Position numbers and translations under genes: made by a program
Notes under the pieces: model-generated
What the model was told of the DNA's origin: nothing
Seen by the model: only the letters and a program-made list of their open reading frames with translations
Database searches by the model: none
Source: Euptelea pleiosperma
Taxonomy: Eukaryota > Streptophyta > Magnoliopsida > Ranunculales > Eupteleaceae
Assembly (NCBI GenBank): GCA_035048495.1
Contig: CM068540.1
Location: 14,740,829 to 14,804,828, forward strand
DNA length: 64,000 nucleotides
Direction of reading: 5' to 3'
Shown: piece after piece, positions 1 to 11,612 of the stretch
Position numbering within the stretch: position 1 is the stretch's first letter
Layout: every line of letters starts with the position of its first letter

Positions 1-525
1 ACTGCCAAGTGTATCAAAAAAGAGTATGACTTCAGAATTTGGCCTTTGAGAGCGTAGAAGTCAACGACAAAGTGATATCACCATAAGCTTCTTCTTGTTG
101 TACATCAATAAGCCCATAACTCTTTAGAACCTATATTAACTAGTAATTGTAAGCAACAATATAAAAAATAAAAATAAATAAGAATAAAAAAATTTATAAT
201 AATAAGCAAATGCATATCTACTAGGATGCCAAATACTTCAATTGCTTTAACTACAAGAAGCTTACACATATTTGCAAATGAGATAAAAGAAAACTAAGAC
301 ATGATAGTTACAAAATGAGATTTCTGAATGAAGTGATCCAAAATTATCAGATTTGGTGTTTAAAAGAATTAAAAAGTGATGAAGACCAATATAGCTGACA
401 GCAAAGAACAAGAGCTAATTCATCTTGTAAACATAAATTGCATGTGACACCTGCCAACGAAACAAACATGAAGTTATTTCTCCCCTCGAGCTATTGTAGC
501 TGTTACCTTTCCTGATAGAGTTTGG
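1..525. other. AT-rich flank, nothing recognised
   Basis: No coding frame of note and no recognisable repeat ends are visible. It borders the gypsy integrase remnant and may be its decayed upstream part. Confidence 0.4.
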
Positions 526-1680
526 ATGAATACTTCTACGAAGTACTTATCAAAAAAAATACTTCTACGAAGTTATCAAGGGCTTTATGTTTCCCATGGT
601 AAAAGCATGAATTTTGTGGTTGTCGATAGATTGACCAAATTTGCTCATTTTGTCCCTTTTTCACATCCTTATACTACCACACCAGTCAAGAAGGATTTTG
701 TTGAGAACATGTCCAATTTGCATGGAATGGCAGGCCCAATTATCAATGACCATGATGTGGGATTCATAAGTGCTTTTTGGCAAGATTTTTTTGTTTCCAA
801 GGAACTAAATTGCAAATGAGTACAACATATCCCCTATCCAATGGTCAAAACTAAGTACGTAAACATTCTAGAAACTTATTTGGGATGCTTTGCAGGCCAA
901 AACCAAAGCAATGGGTACAGTGGATTCCATGGGTAGAGTGGTGGTACAACACCTTGTTCCACGAATTGGCTAAAATGATGCCATACAAGGCCATCTATGA
1001 TCAACCCCCTCCTACGATGGCCACTTATTTTCGTGTAACAACCAATGGTTAGCATGTGGATGAAGTGACGCAAAATCGAGATCAAATTCTGAATTCATTA
1101 AAGAATAATTCGAATGTGGCCCAAGCACAATAAAGCAACAAGTGGACAAAAATAGGACTTAGGACTTTAAAGGTAGGAGACCTTGTTTTTTTGTCACTTC
1201 AACCTAATTGACAATCATCGGTGATGGTTAGCAGCTCTCTCAAGCTATTACCACAATTTTATGTTCCTTTTCATATCCTTGAAAAAATTGGCCCCGTTCC
1301 GTATCACCTTGATAGTAGGCTACCGCCAAGATACAACTTGTTTTTCACATGTCCTGTCTAAAGAGGAAGGTAGGAGAGGATACAGTTGATCAACAATATC
1401 TACAACATTTCACTGATGAAGGGCTAATGGACTTCATCATAAGGCTGTTTTGGAGCGGCATATAGTTAAGAAGGACAATTGAGCAGTTACCAAAGTACTT
1501 GTCAAGTGAACCAGTGTGCCAGAGGAAGATGCCACACAGAAGCTTTGTCCGAGACTATAAGAGAGGTTCCCAACTTTCCAACCTTGAAGACAAGGTTTAT
1601 CACATGGGGGAAGGGTGTAATGGCTCTTTCCTATAAGGGGGCCTTATGGACTGTTGGTGTTAGTTTTAGTAAGAGATAGG
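526..1680 (+). pseudogene. Ty3/gypsy (chromovirus-like) integrase to chromodomain remnant
   Basis: The first part reads in one frame as an integrase core: VVVDRLTKFAHFVPFSHPY followed by a region containing the second aspartate context (INDHDVGFISAFW). After the stop near 818 similarity continues in shifting frames: a piece with LETYL, then KAIYDQPPP, a KVGDLVFLSLQP-like stretch near 1170-1205, and a chromodomain-like tail near 1480-1620. This order (integrase core, GPY/F-like module, chromodomain) is that of plant chromoviruses of the Tekay/Del/Reina kind. Many stops and frameshifts show that it is dead. No gag, protease, RT or clear LTR is visible beside it. It lies directly downstream of the 3' end of the RAD21-like gene. 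Confidence 0.75.
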
Positions 1681-2177
1681 GTTGGAAAGAACAAGTTAGC
1701 TTGGCTGGAAGCCAAGAGATTGTAGGGGTTTGATTTTGTTAGTTTTCTTATTTGAATGAGTTAGTTTCCTTCTTTAGATTTCAATTCATCGACTTACCTT
1801 AGGACTGTTAGAGTAATATCTTTTGGTTCTCGACCTTGTTTTGAATGATTTTGACATTTTCAACCTTCTCTCTCTAGAAGAGATTAGGGCGGTTATCCTC
1901 GAATTCAACTATATTCAATTGTGGTGTTTTCTTTGAATATCTTGATCGTTGCATGGATCCAACTGCTTTCATAGTTAAGACCAGGAGCCTACCACAAGTA
2001 TAGCAAAAGAAACAACATTATCCTAGTATTCCCTTACTGATGAAGCCAGAATAACTAAATAAGCTGAGAAAAGATGGCCTCAACTGTTTCAGATGTTACA
2101 GTTTAAGAAAACAAGATAACCCTAGAAAGCATGAAAAAGAACAAGGAAAATAAAGACAATAGACAAGAAGAAATGTT
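1681..2177. other. Spacer between gypsy remnant and RAD21-like gene
   Basis: It probably holds the decayed 3' part of the gypsy remnant and the 3' untranslated region of the minus-strand RAD21-like gene. I see no open frame or clear repeat ends. Confidence 0.4.
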
Positions 2178-5100
2178 TCACAAAATGAGGTAATGAAATA
2201 CTCCAACGGTATCCTCAAATAAAATGCTCTCTGTGATTACCAGTGTTTCAAAGAACATCCGGGCACATTGTTTTCTTGTTTTTCCTTCTAGGATCTTGTT
2301 CAAACTAAGATTTCTCGATTGATCTTTTGAGATTTCGGTTGCAGGAGACTGCTTTTTTAAATATTGAGCCACAGCCCTGCAGACCAATCACATAAAATAT
2401 ATTCAGACCAGAACAGGTAAAAGACCATTGAAGACTGACTATATAGGGAAACTGTGTTACCTGGTCCTCACAGATAATGTATCAACTTCTTCAGTTTCTT
2501 CGCGTCCTGCAATAGGAAGGGTATTTATCCAACATAAAAATCTCTAATGCAGTATTATTTTCAACCAAAAAAGCAAAGTCTATCACACATTTCAGCCTAC
2601 CAGCTGGTGTGTTTTCCACTTCCAGAAAACTAAGGTCCTACAAGAAAGAGAAACGACTCGAGTCAGACAAGCACAGCATTTCATACTTACTTGAACCTAT
2701 GGCAACTATTTCCTCCAACATGACCAGCTAATAACTACATAAAAGAAAAGCAGGTAAACTTGTTTTCGAACCATTAAACAGGAATATTTTCACCCAATAC
2801 TAATGCTTAAAAGATAACTCACTTCTGCTTCTGCAGAATTCAGCAATTCTGGAATATCTGAAAGACCAGTGTCCTCTATGCCTAGTTGCTCCCCTAAACA
2901 AGTCACCGGTGTTTCCATCTCAAAGCCAACCGGTTCAGTAGAGGCTGTCCGTTCCAGTGTTGGCCATGCTTCAGTCTCAAATGTCGGCAACACTTCAGTC
3001 TGAGGCTCCAACCCTATATTGCTGGAAGGAAAGGGAGTGAACTCATCTCTTCCAGACGAAGAAGGCATGACTTCAGATAAAAAATTGCCGTCAACATGGC
3101 CTTCATAAAATCGAAGACGCTCGATTTCCATATCAGGAGGCATGGAAGCTGGAGATCGTGCGCCTCTGGGTTCTGGAAGAGCATCCTCCACAGGAATTGT
3201 ATAAACTTTGGAAGAAATAAACTCTTTCTTGAACATATTTTGAAGATTTGTACAAACTCCTGCAATAAGATACGGCCACATTCTCATAAACCAGTTCCCC
3301 GCACAAGAATGCAAGCAAAAAGATCCATGCTGCAAAGGAGAAACCCACTCACCAGAAATTGAGGACTCAAGGAAGACATGCTCCATCCTTGACCTGTTGT
3401 TGAACTTCCAAACATCCAAAGCTGAGCAAGGGAATTTCTTCCGCTTACGCACTAGCTTACTAGCATCTTTGAGCCCTTCCTTGATGAATCTGTAAAATCC
3501 ACACATGGCCATGATCTTCTGTAAATCAATAACCAGTACAGGAGCAAACAACAACTTTACATGCATCATGAGCTAAAATCACCAATACTTACTCATTAGT
3601 CAACACTACAGATGCATCGAATAATTGTTTTCTCTTCCTTGATTTTGCTTTTTTCTTCTCAACTGGTGGTGTTGGTTGAATTCCCATTTCAGGTGATACA
3701 TGCCCTGAATCGTGAATAACCAGTTATTGAATGGCTAAAAATATTTTACCTTTGTTGGCCCTAGAAACATGAACACAAAGATACAGTAATGAGAAGCGCT
3801 AACACACCCAATGAAACATGCGAATCAAAATTCTCAAGAGACTCTGCTGATGCAACAATGGCTGGTGGATCTGGATGTAGCTCAAACGGCATAGATTGTC
3901 TTCCAGAAACTGACATATCCTCCATAATTGGAGAAAGATTCTCCTTCTGGTTCATGGTTTCAAACGACCTGTGCTGTTCAATGGTATCATTACCAAGATC
4001 AGGCCAATCTGGAAGGTTTTCCAATCCGAGGTTATGAACAGCATCACGCCTAACTTCGATCTCTGGAAGGTCTTGATGGACTTGGTCTTCAGAATGCTTC
4101 TGATTAGATTCATCTGCGTGATTAGTTGGACCAGGATCTGAAACACCCACACCACTGTGTGTTCGAACTGAAGGGACACTGGAAGAATAGATGATGTTAA
4201 ATCAAGTTCCTTGAAAAATAAAAATGCCAAGAAAATCTTCACAGAAAACAAGAAACGTACTCTTCTTCCATTGGTCTAATCCCCATTTCTGGAATCTCTG
4301 CCGGAGGAGATATATCCATCCTAATATCCTGTAGAGAACAGATTCATATCAGTTGACAATGCAACTTCTGGTATCAGGGCAATCAAAGAATAGAAATAAC
4401 ACAAAGATATGAAATAAATCCAATTAAAAAGGTTTGACCTCATTAATGAAGAAAGCAACATAAGGATCACCTTCAACTGGGATCTGATCTGTGCACATGA
4501 TAAATCCTGACATGAATTTATATATATATATATACAATCCAAACTATTACAAGACAGAAAGAATATAAGTATACCTCTTATCGTAATCTCCTCGTGAGTC
4601 TTCAGATGATTATCCAGTATCCTGATATATGATACATAAAGTTAGATGAAAACATTAGTTCACTACAAATATACCGGGACCCAAAGAATCTTACCCCTCG
4701 AAATATAACTCATCGTCTAAATCCAAATTGTCGAGCTCAAACGTCTCTGGTAAAGTGATAGTGTGAAATGGTGCACGGCTTGCATCTTCTGAAAGATTGA
4801 CTTCTTGTATCGAGGCAAAGGCAGTTCTTATCCGGGTCAAGATATCAGTGCAGTCGTGGTAGAGATAATCAACTTTCTTTGAATATATCCGGACAACACC
4901 CAACAGAAGGTGTCCCGACAATCGCAGTGCGATGGGTACTTCCGGGAACATAATGTAATCTAAAAGAAGCATAGAGAAATAGAGGGGAAAAAGTAGAGAT
5001 TAACTAAAGCATGTTAACAACTGTTAATACTTAAGAATGTGATATTTTACCATCATATGAAGTATGTCAGTTTTAGAACCTGCTAGCAACTTTTTGGGGG

Positions 5101-6997
5101 AAGAACGAAGAATAACATAAGAGGCCATCAAGAAATTAGGATGGGCAGATAGAAAGGAACTGTCCTCCTTACCTCGATGTACAAGTGGCATCTGTGCAGG
5201 GGGTCCCATTTGATTTGTGTTACTAAGAGGGACTTCTTGGTAAAGAATCAGCCCTGCCAGACGATCATAACCAACCTATCTACATGCATTTTATCTGGAC
5301 CACTGGTTAACTTTTTATCCAAAAGAATGCAATAGATCCAATGTTCGAATCATCCAACTGCATTGATCTCCCGGTGAGATCCAACACGTGGAAAGTTTAA
5401 CCCCTTGCACATGTGCCATGTGCATAGCATGAGGCAGGTAGGACAGCTATTCATCCAGAAAAATAGTCCTTTGAAATTGAAACTAGTTAGTGAAAAACAA
5501 AAAATCATCTGACTATCTTAAACGTGCTCTAACACTTTGAATTGTAAAAAAGCGAAAACTGCATCCGATACCTTTAAAGGGACATCTTGAATTGAGATGG
5601 CCATCTTAAAGGAACCACAAGACTGTAAGTCTGTACAATGCATCTCATGTTCAAACACTTGGATATGGAGAGAAGATTATCTGCTGAAATTCTTTCGTTT
5701 TTCAAATGAATGGAACGAAACCAATCAACTTTGATCCCAGGAATCAAAGTTTAAAGAATTTGGATGCAAAATGAGGCCCAACATTACAAGTTTGCATAGC
5801 AGACAAAGATTCTATAAATTCTGATGACTGACTATTGGAAGCATAGCTTTCTTTGAAAATGACTGGAGCAAGGAGAAATTCAGATACCAGGCACATGTTT
5901 TCTGGACGGGCCATCCATAGGAGAAGTTCAAACAACTGGGAATACTTACATGTGTCAATTGAGGTAGCAGGCCCAAGGGGCTCCACATGCTGGCCATCCA
6001 AGCCCAATAGTAGTCAGCGACGTGACGAAAAAAGAGACATGATTCTATTAATTACCCTTTAAAAAAGTTAAGATATTCAAAGGCTATCATTCGTAAGGGA
6101 AAAAGGGCAATATATGGTAGGATTGGGTGTTACAAGGACAAGACCACAGTCCACAACTCCACGTGGCCATCCCAGTGGGTCTTGATCAGATGGGACGGTC
6201 TAGATTGGCTGTGTCAACTCTCAACTTCGCAAGAAAAGGCATGACTGTCCATAGAAGAGGTTTGGACGCCCATCTACGAAACATTTTCCCATCTGGGTAT
6301 AGTAAGATTCTAAATCTCCAGTTTCAGAATCTATTCCAGTCATGGGTGAAATCGAAGCGAGATCCTAATATATTGGAAATTTTGTATCAGACTTGGTCAA
6401 AATTGCTTTAGGCTGAATGGAAACTTCCCAATTTCACTGAAATTTGAAAAATTGGAAGTAAAAATGACTAATAAATTCATTACTTTATGCACCCAAAAAA
6501 TTGAAGAGCATAACAAGAAAAACTGAAGGAAAATGTTGGAGTCCTACAACGGAGTATGCCCTCGTAGGGATTTGCACCGCACAAAAATCAAAGACCATCC
6601 AACAGTGTGAAGTTCATGATGGCATTAACACAGATCAAAAACTGAAATGGGGCCATATATTAGATCTAAAGCAAATTCTCCTAAAATTCGCACTAAATTA
6701 GAGAAGAAAATCAATCAAGGAGGCAACTTTAATATATTCACCAATTCAAGAATCTTAAACCTAAAAGATGCAAATCAAAAACGAAATGCCGTCATAACCA
6801 TCCAATACCAAAACCCTTAGTTTCAATCTCAAAACCCTAAAAGACGAAATGATGGGGAAAGAGAGAAACCAACCGACGGAGGTAGAAATATCAGTGACTG
6901 CTATATGGGATTTACGGAGCTTGTGCTGTAGATGAGCGGCCATCCAAACAGTTCCGAGAGGGCTTTTCCGAGCGAGGAACGTGTGCGAGTAGAACAT
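2178..6997 (-). CDS. RAD21/SCC1-like cohesin alpha-kleisin, 12 exons
   Basis: This is the kleisin subunit that closes the SMC1-SMC3 cohesin ring in the nucleus. Exons on the minus strand: 6997-6874, 4959-4695, 4621-4575, 4488-4439, 4328-4261, 4178-3808, 3704-3593, 3489-3353, 3259-2823, 2637-2601, 2506-2461, 2376-2178. Every junction has GT and AG, and the phases join to 1893 nt (630 codons plus stop). Residues 1 to about 100 are the Rad21/Rec8 N-terminal domain: MFYSHTFLARKSPLGTVW, then MFPEVPIALRLSGHLLLGVV. The middle carries the plant motif LVRKRKKFPCSALDVWKFN. The last exon gives the C-terminal winged helix (RAVAQYL, LEGKTRKQCARMFFETLV). Length is below the well-known Arabidopsis SYN3 and SYN2 proteins. 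The last 20 or so residues after FFETLV do not look like the family, so the true 3' end may differ. The paralogue (SYN2, SYN3 or SYN4 type) is not settled. Confidence 0.88.
4960..6873 (-). other. Intron 1 of the RAD21-like gene
   Basis: About 1.9 kb between the exon ending TDISTSV and the exon starting at YIMFPEV; the junction codon becomes Asp. Donor GTTGG is non-canonical after GT; acceptor is CTTTTAG. I see no nested gene or clear transposon ends inside. Confidence 0.75.
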
Positions 6998-7150
6998 CTT
7001 TGCCTTCTAGGTTTCCAAGCATCAAAATTGCAGAGAGAGAGAGAGAGATGGGGAAAGAGATTAGGGTTTTGGGCGGTCGAAGATGTTATCGAGACGAAAA
7101 ATAGAGCGGGAAATGTATTGGCGCGAAAAGGTGTAGCGGTTAAAAGTTAA
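6998..7150 (-). promoter_or_regulatory. 5' UTR/promoter-proximal region of RAD21-like gene
   Basis: Immediately upstream of the ATG. It holds a short (GA)n tract at 7033-7048 (CT on the coding strand), a common feature of plant core promoters and 5' UTRs. No unambiguous TATA box is seen. Confidence 0.4.
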
Positions 7151-7230
7151 CTTCTTATATGAGCCCGAGTTTGACGTCAAGGGAACATTCAAAGTTTGAT
7201 GTCCCCCTCCCACAATGCCCGGTGGAATAC

Positions 7231-7480
7231 TTATTAGGGCCCACTGACCTTATGGATGTTTGGTCCACCTCTTTTTGAATCTACACGTGATAAATAATTT
7301 TAGTTGCTGATTTTTAACCGTTAGATTTACCATTTTAATAGTGTGATGTTTAGCCATTGGATTTGAGCATTTTTTAGATGCTGGAATATAACTGTTAGAA
7401 ATAATCAATCAAGCTGATTTTTAATATGTTAGTCGATCCAAAGGTGGGCTAAACATCCATAAGGTCAGTAGCCCTAAATT
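7231..7480. mobile_element. Fold-back MITE, same family as the 60-62 kb cluster
   Basis: Left arm at 7235-7280 (AGGGCCCACTGACCTTATGG, then ATGTTTGG) is matched by the reverse complement of 7436-7476 (CATCCATAAGGTCAGTAGCC). The TATGGATGTTTGG core is the signature of the elements at 60251-62138. The middle is AT-rich. It sits within 0.3 kb upstream of the RAD21-like start codon. Confidence 0.7.
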
Positions 7481-7591
7481 GAGGGTCACATGATATTTTT
7501 GGGAGGTGGAGATTTCAAATTTTGAAGTTCTCTTAGACAGCAAATATCTTCTCCTTATATATCCCATTCCCAAGAGGGGTATCAAAGGGAG

Positions 7592-7797
7592 TCATTTTGG
7601 TCACTAAAGAAGTGATCCATCTCAATCGCTGAAGCCTTTACGCTTGACACGTACCCATGACAAACCATGTTCTAAATTTTTGAAATTAAATCTTTTTTTT
7701 TCAAATAAATCTTGTCAAGGTTGTCATGTGTACTTGCCGAACTGTAGAGGCTTTAGTGATTGAGATGGGTCACCTTTTTCGCCACCAAAAATGGATT
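7592..7797. mobile_element. Short fold-back (inverted-repeat) element
   Basis: Arms 7592-7668 and 7712-7797 are imperfect inverse complements: GATCCATCTCAATCGCTGAA on the left against TTTAGTGATTGAGATGGGTC on the right, with a short AT-rich loop. This is a different sequence family from the neighbouring MITE. Confidence 0.6.
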
Positions 7798-8049
7798 GTT
7801 AATGGTTGGAAAAAACTTGACGCCTTTTATCACTATTATTTCCTATCGGTTTCAGTTTGGATACTATTGTACCAAGGACGTCGGTTCCAAGTCCTATCAA
7901 TATGGATTTTTGGGGTTCGGTTCTAAAATAACTAGTCTTGAAACCAGGATAATGTCACAGGTCAACTCGATTGACACAACACAGTAGAACCAGATTGACC
8001 CACCCCGATTACTTTGCCGAGTCCACAATTGGGTTGATTTTCAGAACAT
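7798..8049. other. Spacer, nothing recognised
   Basis: No supported gene or repeat end. Confidence 0.3.
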
Positions 8050-8514
8050 TGGTGCGAAATCAATGAAAGGAAGATGGTAATCAAAGGATGGGAGTTTAGA
8101 GATCTCTTGATTGGATTGCTTCCTATGAGACTCTAATATATAAGCAAGCCACCATTCAAGAGAAACGAACGTAAAATAGTCGTTTGAAAGGTCAAAGTGA
8201 GGTTAAAATTGCACAAAAGATCGAGTCAAAATGAGATCCGGAAAGGGTGGGGTCGACCGCACAAATTGACCAGTCGACTAGACTTCGGTCAGCCGCTCTT
8301 TTTGGACGGTCGACCCATCATGTCATAATTGAATTATTTCCAATTTTAAGGGTCCGGTTGACCGCACCTTTTGATCGATCGACCCGTTAGAGTCAGTAGA
8401 CTCCAGCTGGCCGCTCAAAGTGGTCGGTCGGCCAGTCCTTGCAGACCTTCTCCGAAAAATACACAAACAACTAATAATATTATCCTATATTTTTAGGAGA
8501 GCTACCAAACGATA
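8050..8514 (+). mobile_element. Left part of an older copia LTR, split by a later insertion
   Basis: The CCAAA target duplication shows that 8514 was once continuous with 16968, where an LTR-like sequence runs to a primer-binding site at 18199. This left part has iterated GTCGAC-type motifs at about 8250-8435 (GGTCGACCGCAC, CCAGTCGAC, GGTCGACCC). Its outer start is not defined by eye. Confidence 0.5.
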
Positions 8515-8519
8515 CCAAA
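8515..8519. repeat. Target site duplication CCAAA (left)
   Basis: Matches CCAAA at 16963-16967, flanking the complete copia element exactly. Confidence 0.9.
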
Positions 8520-10134
8520 TGAAATTTCACAATTTGTTTTCTTTAACTCAATATACCTAGAAGGGGGGGTTGATTAGGTATTTAAAATTAATTATACATA
8601 CACAGTTTTACTGAACGATGGTAAGAGAATAAAATCGCATGCCTTAGTTGTTTGATAAAATATTATCACAACTGACTCAAATTGAATATACCTCCGTGGT
8701 ATATTTTCTTTTCGTCATTTGATCTAATTAGAATATATTGCGGAATACAAACAAACACTCACATTAGACAAGAGATTTTACGTGGAAACCTTAGCCAAGG
8801 AAAAACCATGGGACCACGTCTAGATGGAAAGTATCACTAATTGAAAAGTTAAATGAAACAAAGGTTACATACGCAGCACCGTTGCAAAATACAGCTTCCA
8901 ACCTTAGCCAAGGCCTACTGCCGATGCGTCCACATCCTCTGAATCAACGCTACGAATCCACGCTTGCCCTTCCAGCCAAGAAGCCTTGTCCGCTTGTTCA
9001 GTTTGGTACACCCCAAACTTACGGTCGATCGGTTCCTCCGATCTTAATTCTCAACACTCCCGCCTTTGCAGAAGGTGAAGGATTCAATACACCCTGAACC
9101 CTAAGTTGCTCAAATGGTGTTGAGTCACACTAGTACTCTCAGGTTACTAAGTCAAATATAGAAGTTGAAGACCTAAGCTGAGGAAAGGATCAAGCTCTTG
9201 GCTTTGATCAAAAAGATAACAAGCTCACAAGATGTGAATGGAAAATAAGCTTCTTGCTCTTCGAATGGACACTCTAATAAATATAACATTTTCTTCTCTC
9301 TCTTGAAGATTGAGTCACTCTATGTCTCTGTGTGTATTTAGAGAAGACATAGAAGGGTTTTATTTATAGAATTCCAAGACCCTGAGTCGTGTAGAACGTG
9401 GGATGATGGAACCATGAATTTCAGATCTGAGAAAGACTAATTCTGTGCATGGTCCAGTCAATTGTACATTGAGTCCAATCAATTGGGCCATGTCCAATCG
9501 ATTGGGCTCAATAATATTTCTGTTCTGAAGGCACCAATCGATTACATAGGGTTCTCCAATCGATTTGACTTAGAAAAGTTTGTCCCGAAGACTCCAATCG
9601 ATTTCACAGAGTCTCCAATAGATTTGACTCAGATAAGTTTCTGTCCCAAAAACTCCAATCGATTTCTCAGAATCTCCAATCTATTGGGCTAAAATAAGTT
9701 TTTGCCTCGTAGTTTCCAATCGATTACATAGAGTCTCCAATCGATTGGGCTGTGTCCAATCGACTGGGAATAAGTATCCAATCGATTAGACTATCCCATT
9801 AGTCAATTTTATTGACTTAGACTCGGGTCAGTCCAATGACTAAGTTTGACCATTATATTTTTGTTCATTTTAACCAACTCCTATGGCCACTAAGTCACTT
9901 ACCTTCCTAATTGAGCGTATACGATCGTTAACTGACAAATCGACAGTTACTCAGATGACTCCTATCGTCAACCGTCTGATTCTTGTTATCTCTATCTTTT
10001 AGTTTTCATGTAGTTGACGAAGTATGGGTACCACGACATCTCCACACTACACTAGTGCTCGTAGGAATGGTTACAAGACTGTTTTTATGTCAAACGGAAT
10101 CTTTGCCAAATTGAATATGAAAATATTCCTTACA
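8520..10134 (-). repeat. 3' LTR of the copia element
   Basis: On the plus strand it runs from TGAAATTTCAC to ATTCCTTACA and aligns along its length with 15355-16962. It contains the cluster of CCAATCGATTGG-type palindromes. Confidence 0.92.
9450..9790. repeat. Cluster of CCAATCGATTGG-type palindromes in copia LTR
   Basis: About ten perfect or near-perfect copies of a 12-bp palindrome or its half (CCAATCGATT), often followed by GGGCT or TGACT, spaced roughly 20-40 bases apart. The sister LTR repeats the cluster at 16285-16620. Confidence 0.85.
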
Positions 10135-10147
10135 ATCTCCTCCTTTA
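10135..10147 (-). other. Polypurine tract of the copia element
   Basis: On the minus strand the purine-rich TAAAGGAGGAGAT lies directly before the 3' LTR start (TGTAAGG), as expected for the plus-strand primer. Confidence 0.8.
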
Positions 10148-11612
10148 GCAATTTCGTGACCAAAAACATTTAATCATATAGAAGGTAAAAAATAGAAAAT
10201 ATAATCCCACCATTTTACATGATTCACTCACTATCTCACACTCTCTTAGAGATAATCGAACAGATATAATGTAATGGCTTTTGATTTGTTCCCTGCATAT
10301 TCTACCAACAATACATACCATGTAATATCATCGGCAATCAATAAATCATTAAAATACAGTGAGTAAAAAAATTTTCTCCCCTTAAATTTCTCTCCCCTAT
10401 CTCATGCATCAGGAAAATTTTTTTTTCCCTATCTCATGTATCAACTTATATTTATCGCTATGATTTTCTCTCTCCCTTTTTATCACAGATTGACAAAGGT
10501 ACAGAAATATAGGCAAATAACTAGCATGCAATGAATATCATCATGATGAACAAGTGCATATATACATCACAACCAAAAAAACAAAGTCAATTAACAGTAA
10601 TCATCAAATTATAGAAGATCTTGACTAGTTTAAACATTGGAGAGTCGTGACATGAATACCAATTAAGATGAATTTATTTATAGGAAAAACAAAAAAAAAT
10701 ATTTATTGAAACTTGGTTGATTAATACTGACTAAGAGTAACACAAAATACAGAACTCAAGTAAGATATAATTCCAACTCGATCATGAGATAGATATTATT
10801 TCATATTCATCAGTTAGTCAGAAAAATACTAAGTCAATAAAAGTAATAAAAATCATTGCTCTTGAGAACCAGTAGTAGATAATGTGTTGACATCAGAATC
10901 GACACAAAATAAAATAAGTAATTTTAGTAATATTCCAGAAATCAAATTCTAGAAATCCCGGAGGTATCCTGTATCCAGATATGAAATCCTCATTAGAATT
11001 ATTAAGGGTTCTCACATACACTCATGTATACTGGTATTTGCTGAAGGATAAGAATTTTTCTAGCAAATTGGCTGTCTTTTACACCCTTTTTATTCACTTT
11101 GAATATATGTAGCTTTCACTCTCTATGTAGGTAGCCCTTTTCTACAACAATGAGAATCAGATTTCAATTTCAAACAGTGCCATACAGATGACTTTCACTC
11201 TAATTTTTGGAGGTAGCTATTTCCTTAGAATAACTCTTATTGAAAAGCCAACAGTCGACTGTAGTGCAGTTTCAAAATCAACTGAAGACAGGAACACTAC
11301 TAATTTGAAGTCATATCTAGTAGAGATTTATTCTTTATTCTTGAAATAAGCACTAGAAATAATACTGAAATCATATCTATTCTTGGAGAAAAACTCAATC
11401 AGTGTGTAGTGTGTGAAACATACATTTGCAAGAGATAATTTTATCCACTGATAGAGACAAGGTATAATGAACTAATCATTACAAACATTAAAATATATAT
11501 ATCATCATCATATGTTCTTGATAGTACCTATGTCAAGTCTGAATTTAGATCAATCAAAATCAGTTCTAATCACCCAAATTAAACTGAAAGAAAAAAAATA
11601 CAAACTACAAGA
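10148..11612 (-). other. Non-coding region between RNase H and 3' LTR
   Basis: AT-rich and without a usable frame on either strand. It is the position of the 3' non-coding or env-like region in SIRE-type elements, but no env-like protein or membrane segment is visible. Confidence 0.6.

Noticed and set aside
8882..9097. 71-codon open frame in the copia LTR
   Set aside because: Inside a defined LTR, not preserved in the sister LTR at the same position.
9450..9790. CRISPR-like array
   Set aside because: Repeat units are short palindromes with irregular spacing in an LTR of a plant genome.
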